Below are positions 25,212-33,933 of a stretch of 64,000 bases of DNA, piece by piece. The DNA is from an uncultured Marinobacter sp. (GTDB lineage: Bacteria; Pseudomonadota; Gammaproteobacteria; Pseudomonadales; Oleiphilaceae). How positions within the stretch are numbered: the first letter of the stretch is position 1; every line of letters begins with the position of its first letter. The translations under genes were made by a program, and so were the position numbers. A model generated the notes under the pieces. That model saw only the letters and a list, made by a program, of their open reading frames with translations, had not been told where the DNA came from and did not search any database. The stretch covers positions 325,823 through 389,822 of the forward strand of contig NZ_CAMPJO010000003.1 in assembly GCF_946886895.1 (NCBI RefSeq). Direction: 5' to 3'.

Positions 25212-26342
25212 ATGAAAATTCGCGCAGCCGTTTTACAGTCCATTGGTGCGCAGCGACCGTACCAGGACACCCGCCCCCTGGTCATCGAAGAGCTGGAGCT
25301 GGACCCGCCCGGCGACAACGAGGTACTGGTGCAGATCAAGGCCGCTGGACTTTGCCATTCCGACCTTTCGGTGATTGATGGTAATCGCCCCCGGCCGGTG
25401 CCCATGGCCCTGGGCCATGAAGCAGCCGGGATCGTCAAAGCCGTGGGCAGCGGCGTTCGTGACCTCAAAGAGGGCGACCATGTGGTAGCGGTCTTCGTGC
25501 CCAGCTGCGGTCATTGTTCGCCCTGCGCCGAAGGTCGGCCCGCTCTGTGTGAACCCGCCGCCAAAACCAATAACGCCGGTACTCTGGTCAGCGGTGATCA
25601 TCGCCTGCATCGCGCCGACGGCACGCCGATCAACCATCATCTGGGGGTCTCGGCGTTTGCCGATCATGCGGTGGTTTCCCGGGATTCCCTGGTCAGAGTT
25701 GACCCGGACCTGCCGTTCCATCACGCCGCGCTGTTTGGTTGCGCGGTGCTGACCGGCGTTGGCGCAGCCATCAACTCAGCCAATATAAAGGCCGGGCAAA
25801 CGGTTGCTGTGATCGGGCTCGGGGGAGTGGGGCTGAACAGTGTGCTGGGAGCCCTGGTCGCCGGCGCCAGTGACGTGGTCGCCATTGACCTGGATGATGG
25901 CAAGCTGGAGCTGGCGAAGGAGTTGGGGGCCTCCCATACCTTCAACAGCAAGGACCCGGACTGCGTCGATAAAATCAAGGCGCTGACCAACGGCGGCGTG
26001 GACTGCGCCATCGAAATGGCGGGCTCGGAAAAAGCCCTGGAGCTTGCATACCTGATTACCCGCCGCGGCGGCACAACCGTAACCGGCGGGCTCGCTCATC
26101 CGGAAAGGAAAGTGGCGATCCAGCAGGTCAGCCTGGTGGCCGAGGAGCGCACGCTCAAAGGCAGTTATGTTGGCAGCTGTGTGCCCGTGCGCGATGTCGC
26201 CCGCTATGTATCGCTGTTCCGGCAGGGTAAATTGCCGGTGGACAAACTGTTGACCCACACACTGACCCTGGACCAGATTAACGAGGGCTTCGAACGCCTC
26301 GCCGCCGGCCGGGCCGTCCGACAGGTGATCGAATTCAAATGA
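25212..26342 (+). CDS. Zinc-dependent alcohol dehydrogenase (MDR family)
   Basis: A 376-residue medium-chain dehydrogenase that oxidises an alcohol or reduces an aldehyde with NAD(P). The catalytic zinc ligands are C48, H69 (GHE) and C177; the structural zinc is held by C99, C102, C105 and C113; and the Rossmann motif GLGGVG is at residues 202-207. The length is close to class I/III dehydrogenases. Its gene begins two bases after the ATPase stop, preceded by AGGAG that overlaps the end of that gene. Being co-transcribed with the importer, it probably performs the first step on the imported compound. Glutathione-dependent formaldehyde activity is possible but not indicated. Confidence 0.92.
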   Translation: MKIRAAVLQSIGAQRPYQDTRPLVIEELELDPPGDNEVLVQIKAAGLCHSDLSVIDGNRPRPVPMALGHEAAGIVKAVGSGVRDLKEGDHVVAVFVPSCGHCSPCAEGRPALCEPAAKTNNAGTLVSGDHRLHRADGTPINHHLGVSAFADHAVVSRDSLVRVDPDLPFHHAALFGCAVLTGVGAAINSANIKAGQTVAVIGLGGVGLNSVLGALVAGASDVVAIDLDDGKLELAKELGASHTFNSKDPDCVDKIKALTNGGVDCAIEMAGSEKALELAYLITRRGGTTVTGGLAHPERKVAIQQVSLVAEERTLKGSYVGSCVPVRDVARYVSLFRQGKLPVDKLLTHTLTLDQINEGFERLAAGRAVRQVIEFK

Positions 26343-26388
26343 CGGGTATGATGGGCAAATCTCAAGCCTTATCAACGGAGATTTCCGG

Positions 26389-26826
26389 ATGCCCCGAAAG
26401 ACACAGTTAACACGGGAAGATTTTGCGGATTTTCAGCCCATTACAACCCGCTGGGCAGACAATGACGTCTATGGTCACGTCAATAACGTGACCTATTACG
26501 CCTGGTTTGATACCGCAGCCAACCGTTACCTGATCGAAGCCGGAGGGCTAGACATTCACCACAGCCCGCTTGTGGCCTATGTGGTGAGCTCTCACTGTGA
26601 TTACTTCCGGCCGGTGGCCTATCCCGAGCGTATTGAAGCCGCGTTGCGGGTGACCCATCTCGGGCGTAGTTACATCAACTGGGAGATCGGGATTTTTCCG
26701 GAGGGTGCGGACACCGCCTGCGCCCAGGGCAGCCTGGTGCACGTGTTCGTGGAACAGGCCAGCCAGACTTCGGCGGCCATCCCGGAACCGGTTCGCCAGG
26801 CGCTGGAACGACTGGTGGTTGGTTAG
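26389..26826 (+). CDS. Acyl-CoA thioesterase (4HBT hotdog family)
   Basis: A 145-residue hotdog-fold thioesterase. The active-site motif is WADNDVYGHVNN, where D26 corresponds to the catalytic aspartate of 4-hydroxybenzoyl-CoA thioesterase; the YFRPVAYPERIEAALRV strand is also typical. It would release an acid from an acyl-CoA in the cytoplasm. It ends the sigma-54 operon. Its TAG stop overlaps the TAA stop of the convergent binding-protein gene within the four bases TTAG, leaving no spacer and no room for a terminator between the two operons. Confidence 0.9.
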   Translation: MPRKTQLTREDFADFQPITTRWADNDVYGHVNNVTYYAWFDTAANRYLIEAGGLDIHHSPLVAYVVSSHCDYFRPVAYPERIEAALRVTHLGRSYINWEIGIFPEGADTACAQGSLVHVFVEQASQTSAAIPEPVRQALERLVVG

Positions 26827-28106
26827 CGGCTGCCACGCCTACGTTCTACCAGTTCTGGTGAAGGCTTCAGCAACTCGGCGTCATACACCACCCAGTCACC
26901 CAGCATAACGTGGGTGGGCGGGTAGTGGTCGCTGGGGACGGGTTGGCCAATGGCCTGGGCCTGCACAATCTGGTGGGTTTCGGCATCAATGTAGGAAGTA
27001 AACCCTTCAGGGTCTTTGGGGAGTTCAATTTCCAGCCCTTCCAGGGCCTTGATCATGGCGTCGGTATCCGAGACGTCCCCGACCATACCGACCGCCTTTG
27101 CAATAACCATCATGCCGGCATAGGCACCTTGCGCCGAATAACTCGGGTAACGGCCAGACAGCGCGTGAAACGCCTGCACGAACCGGCGATTCCGCTCGGT
27201 GGCGGGCCAGTTAAGGTGGTGGCGGGCGGACAGGATCAGGCCCGGCGGTGGATTCTTGCCCAACGCCACGAGGGTATCGTAATTGCCTCCGGTGTCGAAG
27301 TTTGCGACCGGCATTTTCCGGAACAGATCGGTGGTGCGGGCTTGTTCGATAAAAGCATTGAAATCACCGCCCCACAGCGCGGTGACCAGTATATCTGGCG
27401 GAGACTCCAGCAGTGACTGGATGTAGAGGGTGTAATCGGGTTCGTAGAGTTTAGGCCAGTACTGGCCGACTACCTGATACTCCACCCCGAGCATTTCCAG
27501 TGCCTGCCGCAGGTCACGCCAGGCCACACGCCCGTACTCGTAGTCCGGCCCCAGGAAGGCCAGTGTCCGCCAGCCGGTTTTCGCCTGTAACTCCTTGAGA
27601 TAGCGGGCACCGGCGGCGTGGGAATACCAGGTATCGCTGGACACCCGGAAATAATAGCGGTGGCCTTCCTCCAGCACACTGCGGGAGCTGGCGTGGTCGG
27701 TGCCAATCATAATAATGCGCCGGTCCCGGGCAACGCGGCTGACCGCAAGCCCTACCCCGGAGCTGACCACACCGCAGAGAATATCGGCCTGATCAGTCTC
27801 GATAAAATTCTCCGCCATCTGCACGGCAAATGACGCCTTGGACCGGGAATCGTCCACAATGACTCTAAGCTTTGGGGCATGGGGCTGCCGTGCCAGCTCC
27901 GCCAAAGCCACCCGAATCCCTGTAATACTGTCGCGGCCATAGCTGGCCGGGCGCCCTGTCATCGGGTACATGCAGGCCACGGTCACGTCCGCTTCGGCGG
28001 CTGAGGCTCCGAGTTCTACCCGTCCGGCAGGCTCGGTGGCAGCGGCGCTTTCGACCGCCGCCAGCAGGCTGATGACCAGCCCTGCCAGTTTGCCCCACTG
28101 GATCAT
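26823..28106 (-). CDS. Periplasmic binding protein linked to a two-component system (AmiC/Peripla_BP_6 type)
   Basis: A 427-residue exported binding protein with a signal peptide (hydrophobic core 8-18, cleavage about residue 23) and the VTVACMYPMTGRPASYGRDSITG ligand-domain start at about 42-64. It is the second HAAT-type binding protein at this locus but has no permease of its own. Its start overlaps the response-regulator stop by four bases, so it is the third gene of a kinase-regulator-binding-protein operon. I infer a sensing role: the loaded protein would touch the periplasmic domain of the kinase and report the substrate of the neighbouring transporter. Confidence 0.88.
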   Translation of the reverse strand: MIQWGKLAGLVISLLAAVESAAATEPAGRVELGASAAEADVTVACMYPMTGRPASYGRDSITGIRVALAELARQPHAPKLRVIVDDSRSKASFAVQMAENFIETDQADILCGVVSSGVGLAVSRVARDRRIIMIGTDHASSRSVLEEGHRYYFRVSSDTWYSHAAGARYLKELQAKTGWRTLAFLGPDYEYGRVAWRDLRQALEMLGVEYQVVGQYWPKLYEPDYTLYIQSLLESPPDILVTALWGGDFNAFIEQARTTDLFRKMPVANFDTGGNYDTLVALGKNPPPGLILSARHHLNWPATERNRRFVQAFHALSGRYPSYSAQGAYAGMMVIAKAVGMVGDVSDTDAMIKALEGLEIELPKDPEGFTSYIDAETHQIVQAQAIGQPVPSDHYPPTHVMLGDWVVYDAELLKPSPELVERRRGSR

Positions 28107-29449
28107 GTCGGATTCTCCTGGTCTAGCCCAAGACGTTGCAGGCGACGCTTGAATGCATGCCGGGACAAACCCAGAAACTCCGCCGCTTTGCCCTTGTGAC
28201 CGCCGGATTCCGACAGCGCCTCCAGCACGATCTGACGTTCCGTCTGTTTCATTCGTTCACCAAGGTAGTCCGGGTGCAGGTCCTCGTTCTGCATCTCGAT
28301 GGGCAAATACGAAGGTTCAATTAGCTGGCCCGGGTAGAGAATGGTGAGCCGTTCAACCAGGTTTTTAAGCTCCCGGACATTGCCGGGCCAGACGTAATGC
28401 CGCAAGTGCTCCAGGGTTTCGGGGGAGTAATGAATAGGCTGGCAGCGCTCTTCTCGGGCCTGGATTCCGGCAAACTGCTCCAACATCAGGCCAATATCAC
28501 TGCCGCGCTCACACAGGGGCGGTATCAGCAGCTCAATCACATTGAGCCGGAAAAACAGATCTTCCCGGAAACGTCCTTCGCGCACTTCGGTTTCCAGCGG
28601 GCGGTTAGTCGCAGCGATAACCCGGGCGTTGGCCATGCGTGAGCGGTTGGAACCCACCGGTCGGTAACTGCCATCTTCCAGGAAATGCAGCAGTTTTGCC
28701 TGTAACACCAGAGGCAGTTCGCCGACCTCGTCCAGGAACAGAGTGCCACCATCTGCCAGCGCCACCAGCCCGACACGGGTCTGATGAGCGCCGGTGTAGG
28801 CACCTTTTTCAGCACCGAAAAGCTCTGCCTCAATCAATTGCTCGGGCAGGGCCGCACAATTGATTTCCACAAAAGCTTCCGCTGACCGGGGACTGCTGGA
28901 ATGAATTGCGCGGGCCACCACCGCCTTGCCGGTACCGGATTCTCCCTGCAGCAGAATACGCCCAGCACTGCTGACGGCCACTCGTTGAATGGTCTGCCAC
29001 AGCTGACCCATGGTTTCACTGTTCCCCACCAGGCCGGACGCCGACGCCGCGCGGTCACGATGGTAATCCAGCTCGCTGCGGATGCGGATACGCTCGGTGG
29101 TATTGCCAACCAGGTGCAGCAGTTCGTCCAGTGCGAAGGGCTTGGTGAGATAATCGGCGGCCCCTGCTTTAGCGGCCTGAACCGCAGCCCGGGTGTCACC
29201 ATGGGCCGAAATCATGACCACGGGTAAACCAGGGTGTTCCCGGCCCAGCGTTTCCAGAACCTCCATGCCGCCGATGCCCGGCAAACGGAGATCCAGTAGC
29301 ACGATGTCAGGCTGTTCGCGGGTGACCATCTCAAGACCCTCTTCGCCGGAATAGGCGCAGAAAGCTTCGACATCTGCTTCTTCAAGAGCGAACATCAGCG
29401 AACGGACAAAACTCTGCTCGTCATCAATAATCAGTATTCGAGTCGGCAT
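28103..29449 (-). CDS. Sigma-54-dependent response regulator (NtrC family)
   Basis: A 448-residue regulator with a complete NtrC layout. The receiver has acidic pocket D9/D10, phosphoacceptor D53 and K103. The AAA+ domain has Walker A at 169-176 (GESGTGKA), the sigma-54-contact loop GAYTGA at 216-221 and Walker B at 236-241. A Fis-type helix-turn-helix is near the C-terminus (HKGKAAEFLGLSRHAFKRRL). The GAYTGA loop is the accepted variant of GAFTGA. It overlaps the kinase gene by 26 bases and the binding-protein gene by four. Its probable target is the palindromic pair and sigma-54 promoter at 20278-20395. Confidence 0.94.
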   Translation of the reverse strand: MPTRILIIDDEQSFVRSLMFALEEADVEAFCAYSGEEGLEMVTREQPDIVLLDLRLPGIGGMEVLETLGREHPGLPVVMISAHGDTRAAVQAAKAGAADYLTKPFALDELLHLVGNTTERIRIRSELDYHRDRAASASGLVGNSETMGQLWQTIQRVAVSSAGRILLQGESGTGKAVVARAIHSSSPRSAEAFVEINCAALPEQLIEAELFGAEKGAYTGAHQTRVGLVALADGGTLFLDEVGELPLVLQAKLLHFLEDGSYRPVGSNRSRMANARVIAATNRPLETEVREGRFREDLFFRLNVIELLIPPLCERGSDIGLMLEQFAGIQAREERCQPIHYSPETLEHLRHYVWPGNVRELKNLVERLTILYPGQLIEPSYLPIEMQNEDLHPDYLGERMKQTERQIVLEALSESGGHKGKAAEFLGLSRHAFKRRLQRLGLDQENPT

Positions 29450-31166
29450 GGTAGTGTTTTTGTGAATTATGGATATGATCGGACGCGGGCAACAGCAGGG
29501 TTACCGTAGTACCCTCGCCCAATTCGCTTTCAATGCTCATATCACCGCCGTTCAACAGAACCAACTGACGGGTGATACTGAGCCCCAGGCCGGTTCCATC
29601 AGCGCGGGTGGTAAAAAATGGTTCCGTGACTCGCGGCAGCACATCCGGTGCTACCCCGATGCCATTATCGGTAACATCAATGCGGATACGGGCGCCCTCA
29701 CGGTGGGCTCTCAGTCTGACAGAGAGGGGCGCTTTCGCAATCCCGGCGCAGGCCTCGATGGCGTTGGACAACAAGTTGACCAGACATTGGGTAACCTGGT
29801 CGGGATTGGCGTACAACACCAGCCTCGAATCCCCGCTGGCCATCACCGAGATATTCAGCTCCCGAGCACGGCTTGAAGTCATCGCCACTGCCTGCCGGAA
29901 TACCCGCCGCACCTCAAACTGCTCCGGCTCGGCAGATACTGGTCGGCCATAATCCAACAGATCCCCCACCACCCGGTTAAGACGGTCGATTTCACCTTCC
30001 ACATCCTGCAACAGACCCCGGCGGCGACTGTCCGCTTCTCTGCGTTCGAGGGCCTGGACCGTCAGTTTAATGGTGGCAAGCGGGTTTCTCACCTCATGGG
30101 CCACTCCCGTGGCGAACTCCCCCAGTACCGCCATTTTTTCAACCTGAATCATGCGCTGAATCATTTCCCTTAACCGTTGCGCCATCGAGTTGAAAGCATA
30201 GGCCACCTGATCAATTTCGTCCTTGCGTGGGCCGGGAACGTCGAGCTGAAAGTGCAGGTCACCGGAGGAAAATGCTTCCGCTCCCTGAACCAGACGATCA
30301 ATCCGGCGACGCAGACTGCGAGCCAGCGCCCAAAACAAAAGCACCGTGCCAAGCACCATAAGGCAAGCCAGACCATACATGCCAAGCTGAGCATTCCGTA
30401 AGGGACTCAGAATATCCGCGGCGGTGATCACATAGTCAATGTTCCAGCCTGGGAACACCTCCGGCCCACGAATCAACCCCGGAGGATCCCGGGGTACTTT
30501 GGCGCCAGTCGGGTCCAGCAACACACCGCCCGGGGCCCGAAGGAAAGGCTTGACGACACCGGCCAGATTTTCTGTCCGGATCTGCTCAGTGAGCGAGGCT
30601 AGCCGCACATGCAGGCCCACGGCGCCCTCGGCACCTTCATCGAACAGGTAACGCAAGGGCTGGCGAATCAGTATCCATCCGGGTAGCCCTTCCTGCGGCA
30701 CAGCCGGACCGATCAGTTCGGTATTGTTCTTACTTACGCTGGGCAAGTTGGCCAGTGACCAGTCCTCATTACTCCAATATGGCGGACCGGATGCGGCCTG
30801 CCCCGCGACCACCTGGATCAGCCTGTCTTCAGCGTCGAAGAACAGGATGCCATAGAGATCGGGAGAGTCCGCCTCTACCCGAACCAGTTCGTGGACGCCC
30901 TCCGGCACTGCCTCGGTATAGGCGAGATATAGTGGCATGGCAGGGTGACGTGAGAGCGTCTCAAGCTGGTAGATCCGATTGTCCAGAAACGCACTGAGAC
31001 GATTGGCAGTGGCAGACATTTGGGCATCCAGGTGCTGCCCCGCCAGGCGCTCGGTGATGGACTCGGCCACCATCATATACAGGATGCTAAGCGCGGTTAC
31101 CGAGCCGATGATCAACATCAGCGAGAGCAGCGTGTAGCGACCCACCAGACTGAGTTTGGATTTCAT
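29424..31166 (-). CDS. Sensor histidine kinase with periplasmic Cache-like domain
   Basis: A 580-residue membrane kinase. The order is: membrane segment (12-34), periplasmic sensor of about 220 residues that resembles a double Cache domain (35-255), membrane segment (262-284), HAMP (285-335), HisKA dimerisation domain with phosphorylated H357 in GVAHEVRNPL, and an HATPase domain with the N box (NLLSNAIEA), DNGIGV and TGLGLSI. It should phosphorylate D53 of the adjoining regulator. As first gene of its operon it sets the ratio with the regulator, whose start lies inside its 3' end. Direct ligand binding by the Cache domain and indirect sensing through the binding protein are both possible. Confidence 0.93.
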   Translation of the reverse strand: MKSKLSLVGRYTLLSLMLIIGSVTALSILYMMVAESITERLAGQHLDAQMSATANRLSAFLDNRIYQLETLSRHPAMPLYLAYTEAVPEGVHELVRVEADSPDLYGILFFDAEDRLIQVVAGQAASGPPYWSNEDWSLANLPSVSKNNTELIGPAVPQEGLPGWILIRQPLRYLFDEGAEGAVGLHVRLASLTEQIRTENLAGVVKPFLRAPGGVLLDPTGAKVPRDPPGLIRGPEVFPGWNIDYVITAADILSPLRNAQLGMYGLACLMVLGTVLLFWALARSLRRRIDRLVQGAEAFSSGDLHFQLDVPGPRKDEIDQVAYAFNSMAQRLREMIQRMIQVEKMAVLGEFATGVAHEVRNPLATIKLTVQALERREADSRRRGLLQDVEGEIDRLNRVVGDLLDYGRPVSAEPEQFEVRRVFRQAVAMTSSRARELNISVMASGDSRLVLYANPDQVTQCLVNLLSNAIEACAGIAKAPLSVRLRAHREGARIRIDVTDNGIGVAPDVLPRVTEPFFTTRADGTGLGLSITRQLVLLNGGDMSIESELGEGTTVTLLLPASDHIHNSQKHYHADSNTDY

Positions 31167-31225
31167 AACGTCGCCTTTATGCGGGATAGCCGGAACCGGG
31201 TTGTGGCTGCCTGATACTGCCCCAC

Positions 31226-31549
31226 TCAGCCAAAATACTCCTGCATCCAGGCGAATAATGTGTTGGCATCGATATCGGCCAGGGCCATCTGCTGAAAATC
31301 GTTACCCACCTCATCATCCATCGTCACGAACTGATAGAGCAGCGTGCCCGGCTGCCCATCGTGCAGAATGAGCGTGATACGCTTGCGGGTACGAAGGCAG
31401 TCGATGGTCATCACATCCGCCGGTATACCGGCATCCCGCATGCCACGGCGCACTTCGACCACCGGATTGATATGCTGGTGAGCCGCCTGGATACGAGTGT
31501 GGGCCTCACTGGCCATATCAGACAGGGTTTTCAGGGGATCTTCAGGCAT
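31226..31549 (-). CDS. Conserved-type hypothetical protein, 107 residues
   Basis: I recognise no family. The soluble protein is mixed alpha/beta, acidic at the C-terminus, and ends in DANTLFAWMQEYFG. No signal peptide or membrane segment is seen. It stands 59 bases upstream of the kinase gene on the same strand, so it may be transcribed with the kinase-regulator-binding-protein operon. The ribosome site is weak (CTGGA). The coding character (GC-rich third positions, no competing frame) supports it as a gene; function unknown. Confidence 0.68.
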   Translation of the reverse strand: MPEDPLKTLSDMASEAHTRIQAAHQHINPVVEVRRGMRDAGIPADVMTIDCLRTRKRITLILHDGQPGTLLYQFVTMDDEVGNDFQQMALADIDANTLFAWMQEYFG

Positions 31550-31735
31550 TCCAGTTAACTACTCCGAACCGAGAAACCAGACCGTTCATCGCTGTAACGA
31601 ACCGTCCGTGAATGATAAACCCTTGAGAATGTGCTGTCCCGGTTTGTGCGACTATACTGACCGGAATTTCCCGCAGGAGGGTCGTTACGGCACGCGGCCC
31701 TCAATCCGTCCCACAACAAAAAGGAGTTGAGAAAA

Positions 31736-32305
31736 ATGGCAGTATTGATTGTTGGCCTGATCCTGTTTCTGGGCGTGCATTCGCTATCCATTGTGAACGA
31801 ACCGCTGCGCAACCGCCTGCACACCTCGCTTGGCGAGGGCGCCTTCAAGGGGCTCTACTCTCTGGTTTCGCTGGTGGGCCTGGTGCTAATCGTCTGGGGC
31901 TATGGTTCCGCCCGCATGGACCCGACCGTGGTCTACACGCCGCCGGGCTGGCTCAGACACCTGGCCATGCTGCTTCTGATTCCGGTTTTCCCGCTGCTGT
32001 TCGCCACCTATTTCCCGGGCAGGATCAAGGCAAAACTGGGGCACCCCATGCTGACGGCCATCAAACTCTGGGCCCTGGCCCACTTGCTGGCCAATGGAAT
32101 GCTGCATGACTTGTTACTGTTCGGGGCTTTCCTGGCGTGGGCCGTTGCCGACCGGATTTCCATGAAACGCAGAACCCAGCGGCCGATTGCCACCCTCCCG
32201 GCCAGCAAGGCGAACGACGCTATTGCAGTGGCAGGCGGGCTTGCAGTGTATGTGGTGATGGTGTTCTGGGCCCATCAATGGCTCTTTGGTGTGGCGCCGG
32301 TATGA
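31736..32305 (+). CDS. NnrU family membrane protein
   Basis: A 189-residue inner-membrane protein of the NnrU family, with about five to six membrane segments. The motifs LGVHSLSI near the N-terminus, the NRLHTSLGEGAFKGLYSLVS stretch and the HLLANGMLHDLLLFGAFLAWA segment identify the family. NnrU proteins are often found with denitrification genes in other bacteria, but none are nearby here. The ATG at 31736 lies nine bases after AAGGAG; an upstream TTG at 31727 is too close to that site. It is followed after 22 bases by the DUF72 gene. Confidence 0.9.
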   Translation: MAVLIVGLILFLGVHSLSIVNEPLRNRLHTSLGEGAFKGLYSLVSLVGLVLIVWGYGSARMDPTVVYTPPGWLRHLAMLLLIPVFPLLFATYFPGRIKAKLGHPMLTAIKLWALAHLLANGMLHDLLLFGAFLAWAVADRISMKRRTQRPIATLPASKANDAIAVAGGLAVYVVMVFWAHQWLFGVAPV

Positions 32306-32327
32306 TTGACAGGATCGCCCCAGGCCC

Positions 32328-33173
32328 ATGACGCACTCCTACTTTCTCGGCTGCCCGCAATGGCAACACCCAGACTGGAATGCCCTGCTCCCGCCAGGCC
32401 AGAGCCCGCTGGCGCGTTACAGCCAGGTTCTCAATTGCGTGGAGGGCAACACCACCTTTTACGCCACACCCAGCCAGGAACAATGCCGACAGTGGCGATC
32501 ACAGGTACCTGACGATTTTCGCTTCCTGTTCAAGTTTCCACGCCTGATCACCCACGATCGACTACTGAGTGGGGTACGTCCTGATGTCTCAGACTTTCTC
32601 GGGATTCTCGCCCCCCTCACGGATGTCCTTGGCCCCTTCCTGCTGCAACTTCCCGCGGCGTTCGGGCCGGAACGGCTGGATCACCTGTGGCAATTTGTCG
32701 AGGCCCTGCCCCCGCCCTTAACCTGCGCCGTCGAGGTCCGTCACAGCGCCTTCTTCGCCAAGGGGAACGCAGAGACGGCCCTGAACCGTGGCCTGCGGGA
32801 GCGCGACATCGCCCGCGTATGCCTGGACAGCCGGGCACTGTTCACGGCCGCCCCGGACAGCGAGACGACGCGGGACGCCCAGCGCAAAAAGCCCAGGGTT
32901 CCGGTGCACCTGCTTCCCGTGGATGCACCTCCGGTGGTCCGCTATGTTGGCCATCCCGACCTGGAGACCAATCGCCCCTTCCTGGCGCCCTGGATTGAGC
33001 GGGCAGCAGCCTGGATTGAGGAGGGGAAACGCCCCTTTATCTTCATGCATATGCCGAACAAGGGGGATGCCCTCTCCCTGGCCGCGCTTTGGAATGAGTT
33101 GCTGCGGAAACGGGTACCAACGGTGGGAGCCCTGAGACTTGATGAAGCACAGCCTCAAATGGGGCTGTTCTGA
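32328..33173 (+). CDS. DUF72 domain protein
   Basis: A 281-residue TIM-barrel-like DUF72 protein (YecE family). The N-terminal GCPQWQHPDWN, the LNCVEGNTTFYATPS strand and the RFLFKFPRLITHDR segment are family hallmarks, as is the central LLQLPAAFGPE. The biochemical function is unknown; the fold suggests an enzyme. It is 22 bases after the NnrU gene on the same strand and likely co-transcribed with it. It ends 46 bases before the convergent flavoprotein gene. Confidence 0.92.
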   Translation: MTHSYFLGCPQWQHPDWNALLPPGQSPLARYSQVLNCVEGNTTFYATPSQEQCRQWRSQVPDDFRFLFKFPRLITHDRLLSGVRPDVSDFLGILAPLTDVLGPFLLQLPAAFGPERLDHLWQFVEALPPPLTCAVEVRHSAFFAKGNAETALNRGLRERDIARVCLDSRALFTAAPDSETTRDAQRKKPRVPVHLLPVDAPPVVRYVGHPDLETNRPFLAPWIERAAAWIEEGKRPFIFMHMPNKGDALSLAALWNELLRKRVPTVGALRLDEAQPQMGLF

Positions 33174-33219
33174 AAAACCTGGCTCCGACCCTTGCAGTAC
33201 GCTTTGAGCATGCAACCAC

Positions 33220-33825
33220 TCAGTAAGCCCCGGCCGGACGTGTCCCGTGCCAGACTGGCAGGTCCAGATCTTCGGGATCATCATTAGGGCCACCGGTACG
33301 ACTTTTGAACGCACCTTCTCCGATTGGCACCCGGAACAGCGCGGTTGCCTTCCTCTCCTTTGCGTTCGGTGCCCGCACCTGCTCCCAGCGACCCGGCTCC
33401 AACTGGTTAATAATGGCCCGGAACGCAGCATCAAATTCATCCTCCCCGGTTACCCGCGAAGCCTTGCCAAACAGCACCAGTGATTCATAGTTGGCACTGT
33501 GGTGGAAGGCGGACTTGGTCATCACCCACTCGTTGGTCACTGCAAACGAAATGCAGAGCTGTGCCCCCGAACCCAGGCGCTGAGACAGCCGCCCGCCGTT
33601 TAACGTGTGCAGGTACAGATCGTCGCCCAGCCGCCACACCGTTAACGGGATAATCCGGGGTTCGCCATCTTCCACAAATGCCACGTGGGCGGTCTTCAGG
33701 CGATCAATAAGGGCGTAGGCCGGCTCGCGTTCGTAGCTGGCCCGCTGCGGTGCCCGCTTCACCCGACTGCGGGGGCAGCAAGTCAGGGGAGATGAGCGGG
33801 TGTGGGGTTGGTCCTTCGGTGTCAT
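33220..33825 (-). CDS. Pyridoxamine 5'-phosphate oxidase-related flavoprotein (NimA-like)
   Basis: A 201-residue FMN-binding split-barrel protein of the NimA/PNPOx-related group. The motif EREPAYALIDRLKTAHVAFVE starts the domain, followed by LYLHTLNGGRLSQRL and a HHSANYESLVLFGKASRV strand typical for NimA-like proteins. The ATG at 33825 is preceded at six bases by AAGGAG and is better placed than the upstream ATG at 33843. An N-terminal basic leader of about 30 residues is unusual. The gene is transcribed away from the MocR regulator, its likely controller. Confidence 0.9.
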   Translation of the reverse strand: MTPKDQPHTRSSPLTCCPRSRVKRAPQRASYEREPAYALIDRLKTAHVAFVEDGEPRIIPLTVWRLGDDLYLHTLNGGRLSQRLGSGAQLCISFAVTNEWVMTKSAFHHSANYESLVLFGKASRVTGEDEFDAAFRAIINQLEPGRWEQVRAPNAKERKATALFRVPIGEGAFKSRTGGPNDDPEDLDLPVWHGTRPAGAY

Positions 33826-33933
33826 CTGGCTCTCCTTCAACACTCTATGGTTCTCAAAAGCACCGTTCCATTGAAAGACAGTTCTGATACCATCAAAAGA
33901 TCCAGATTATGAATTTTCATAGGGCCAGTTGAA

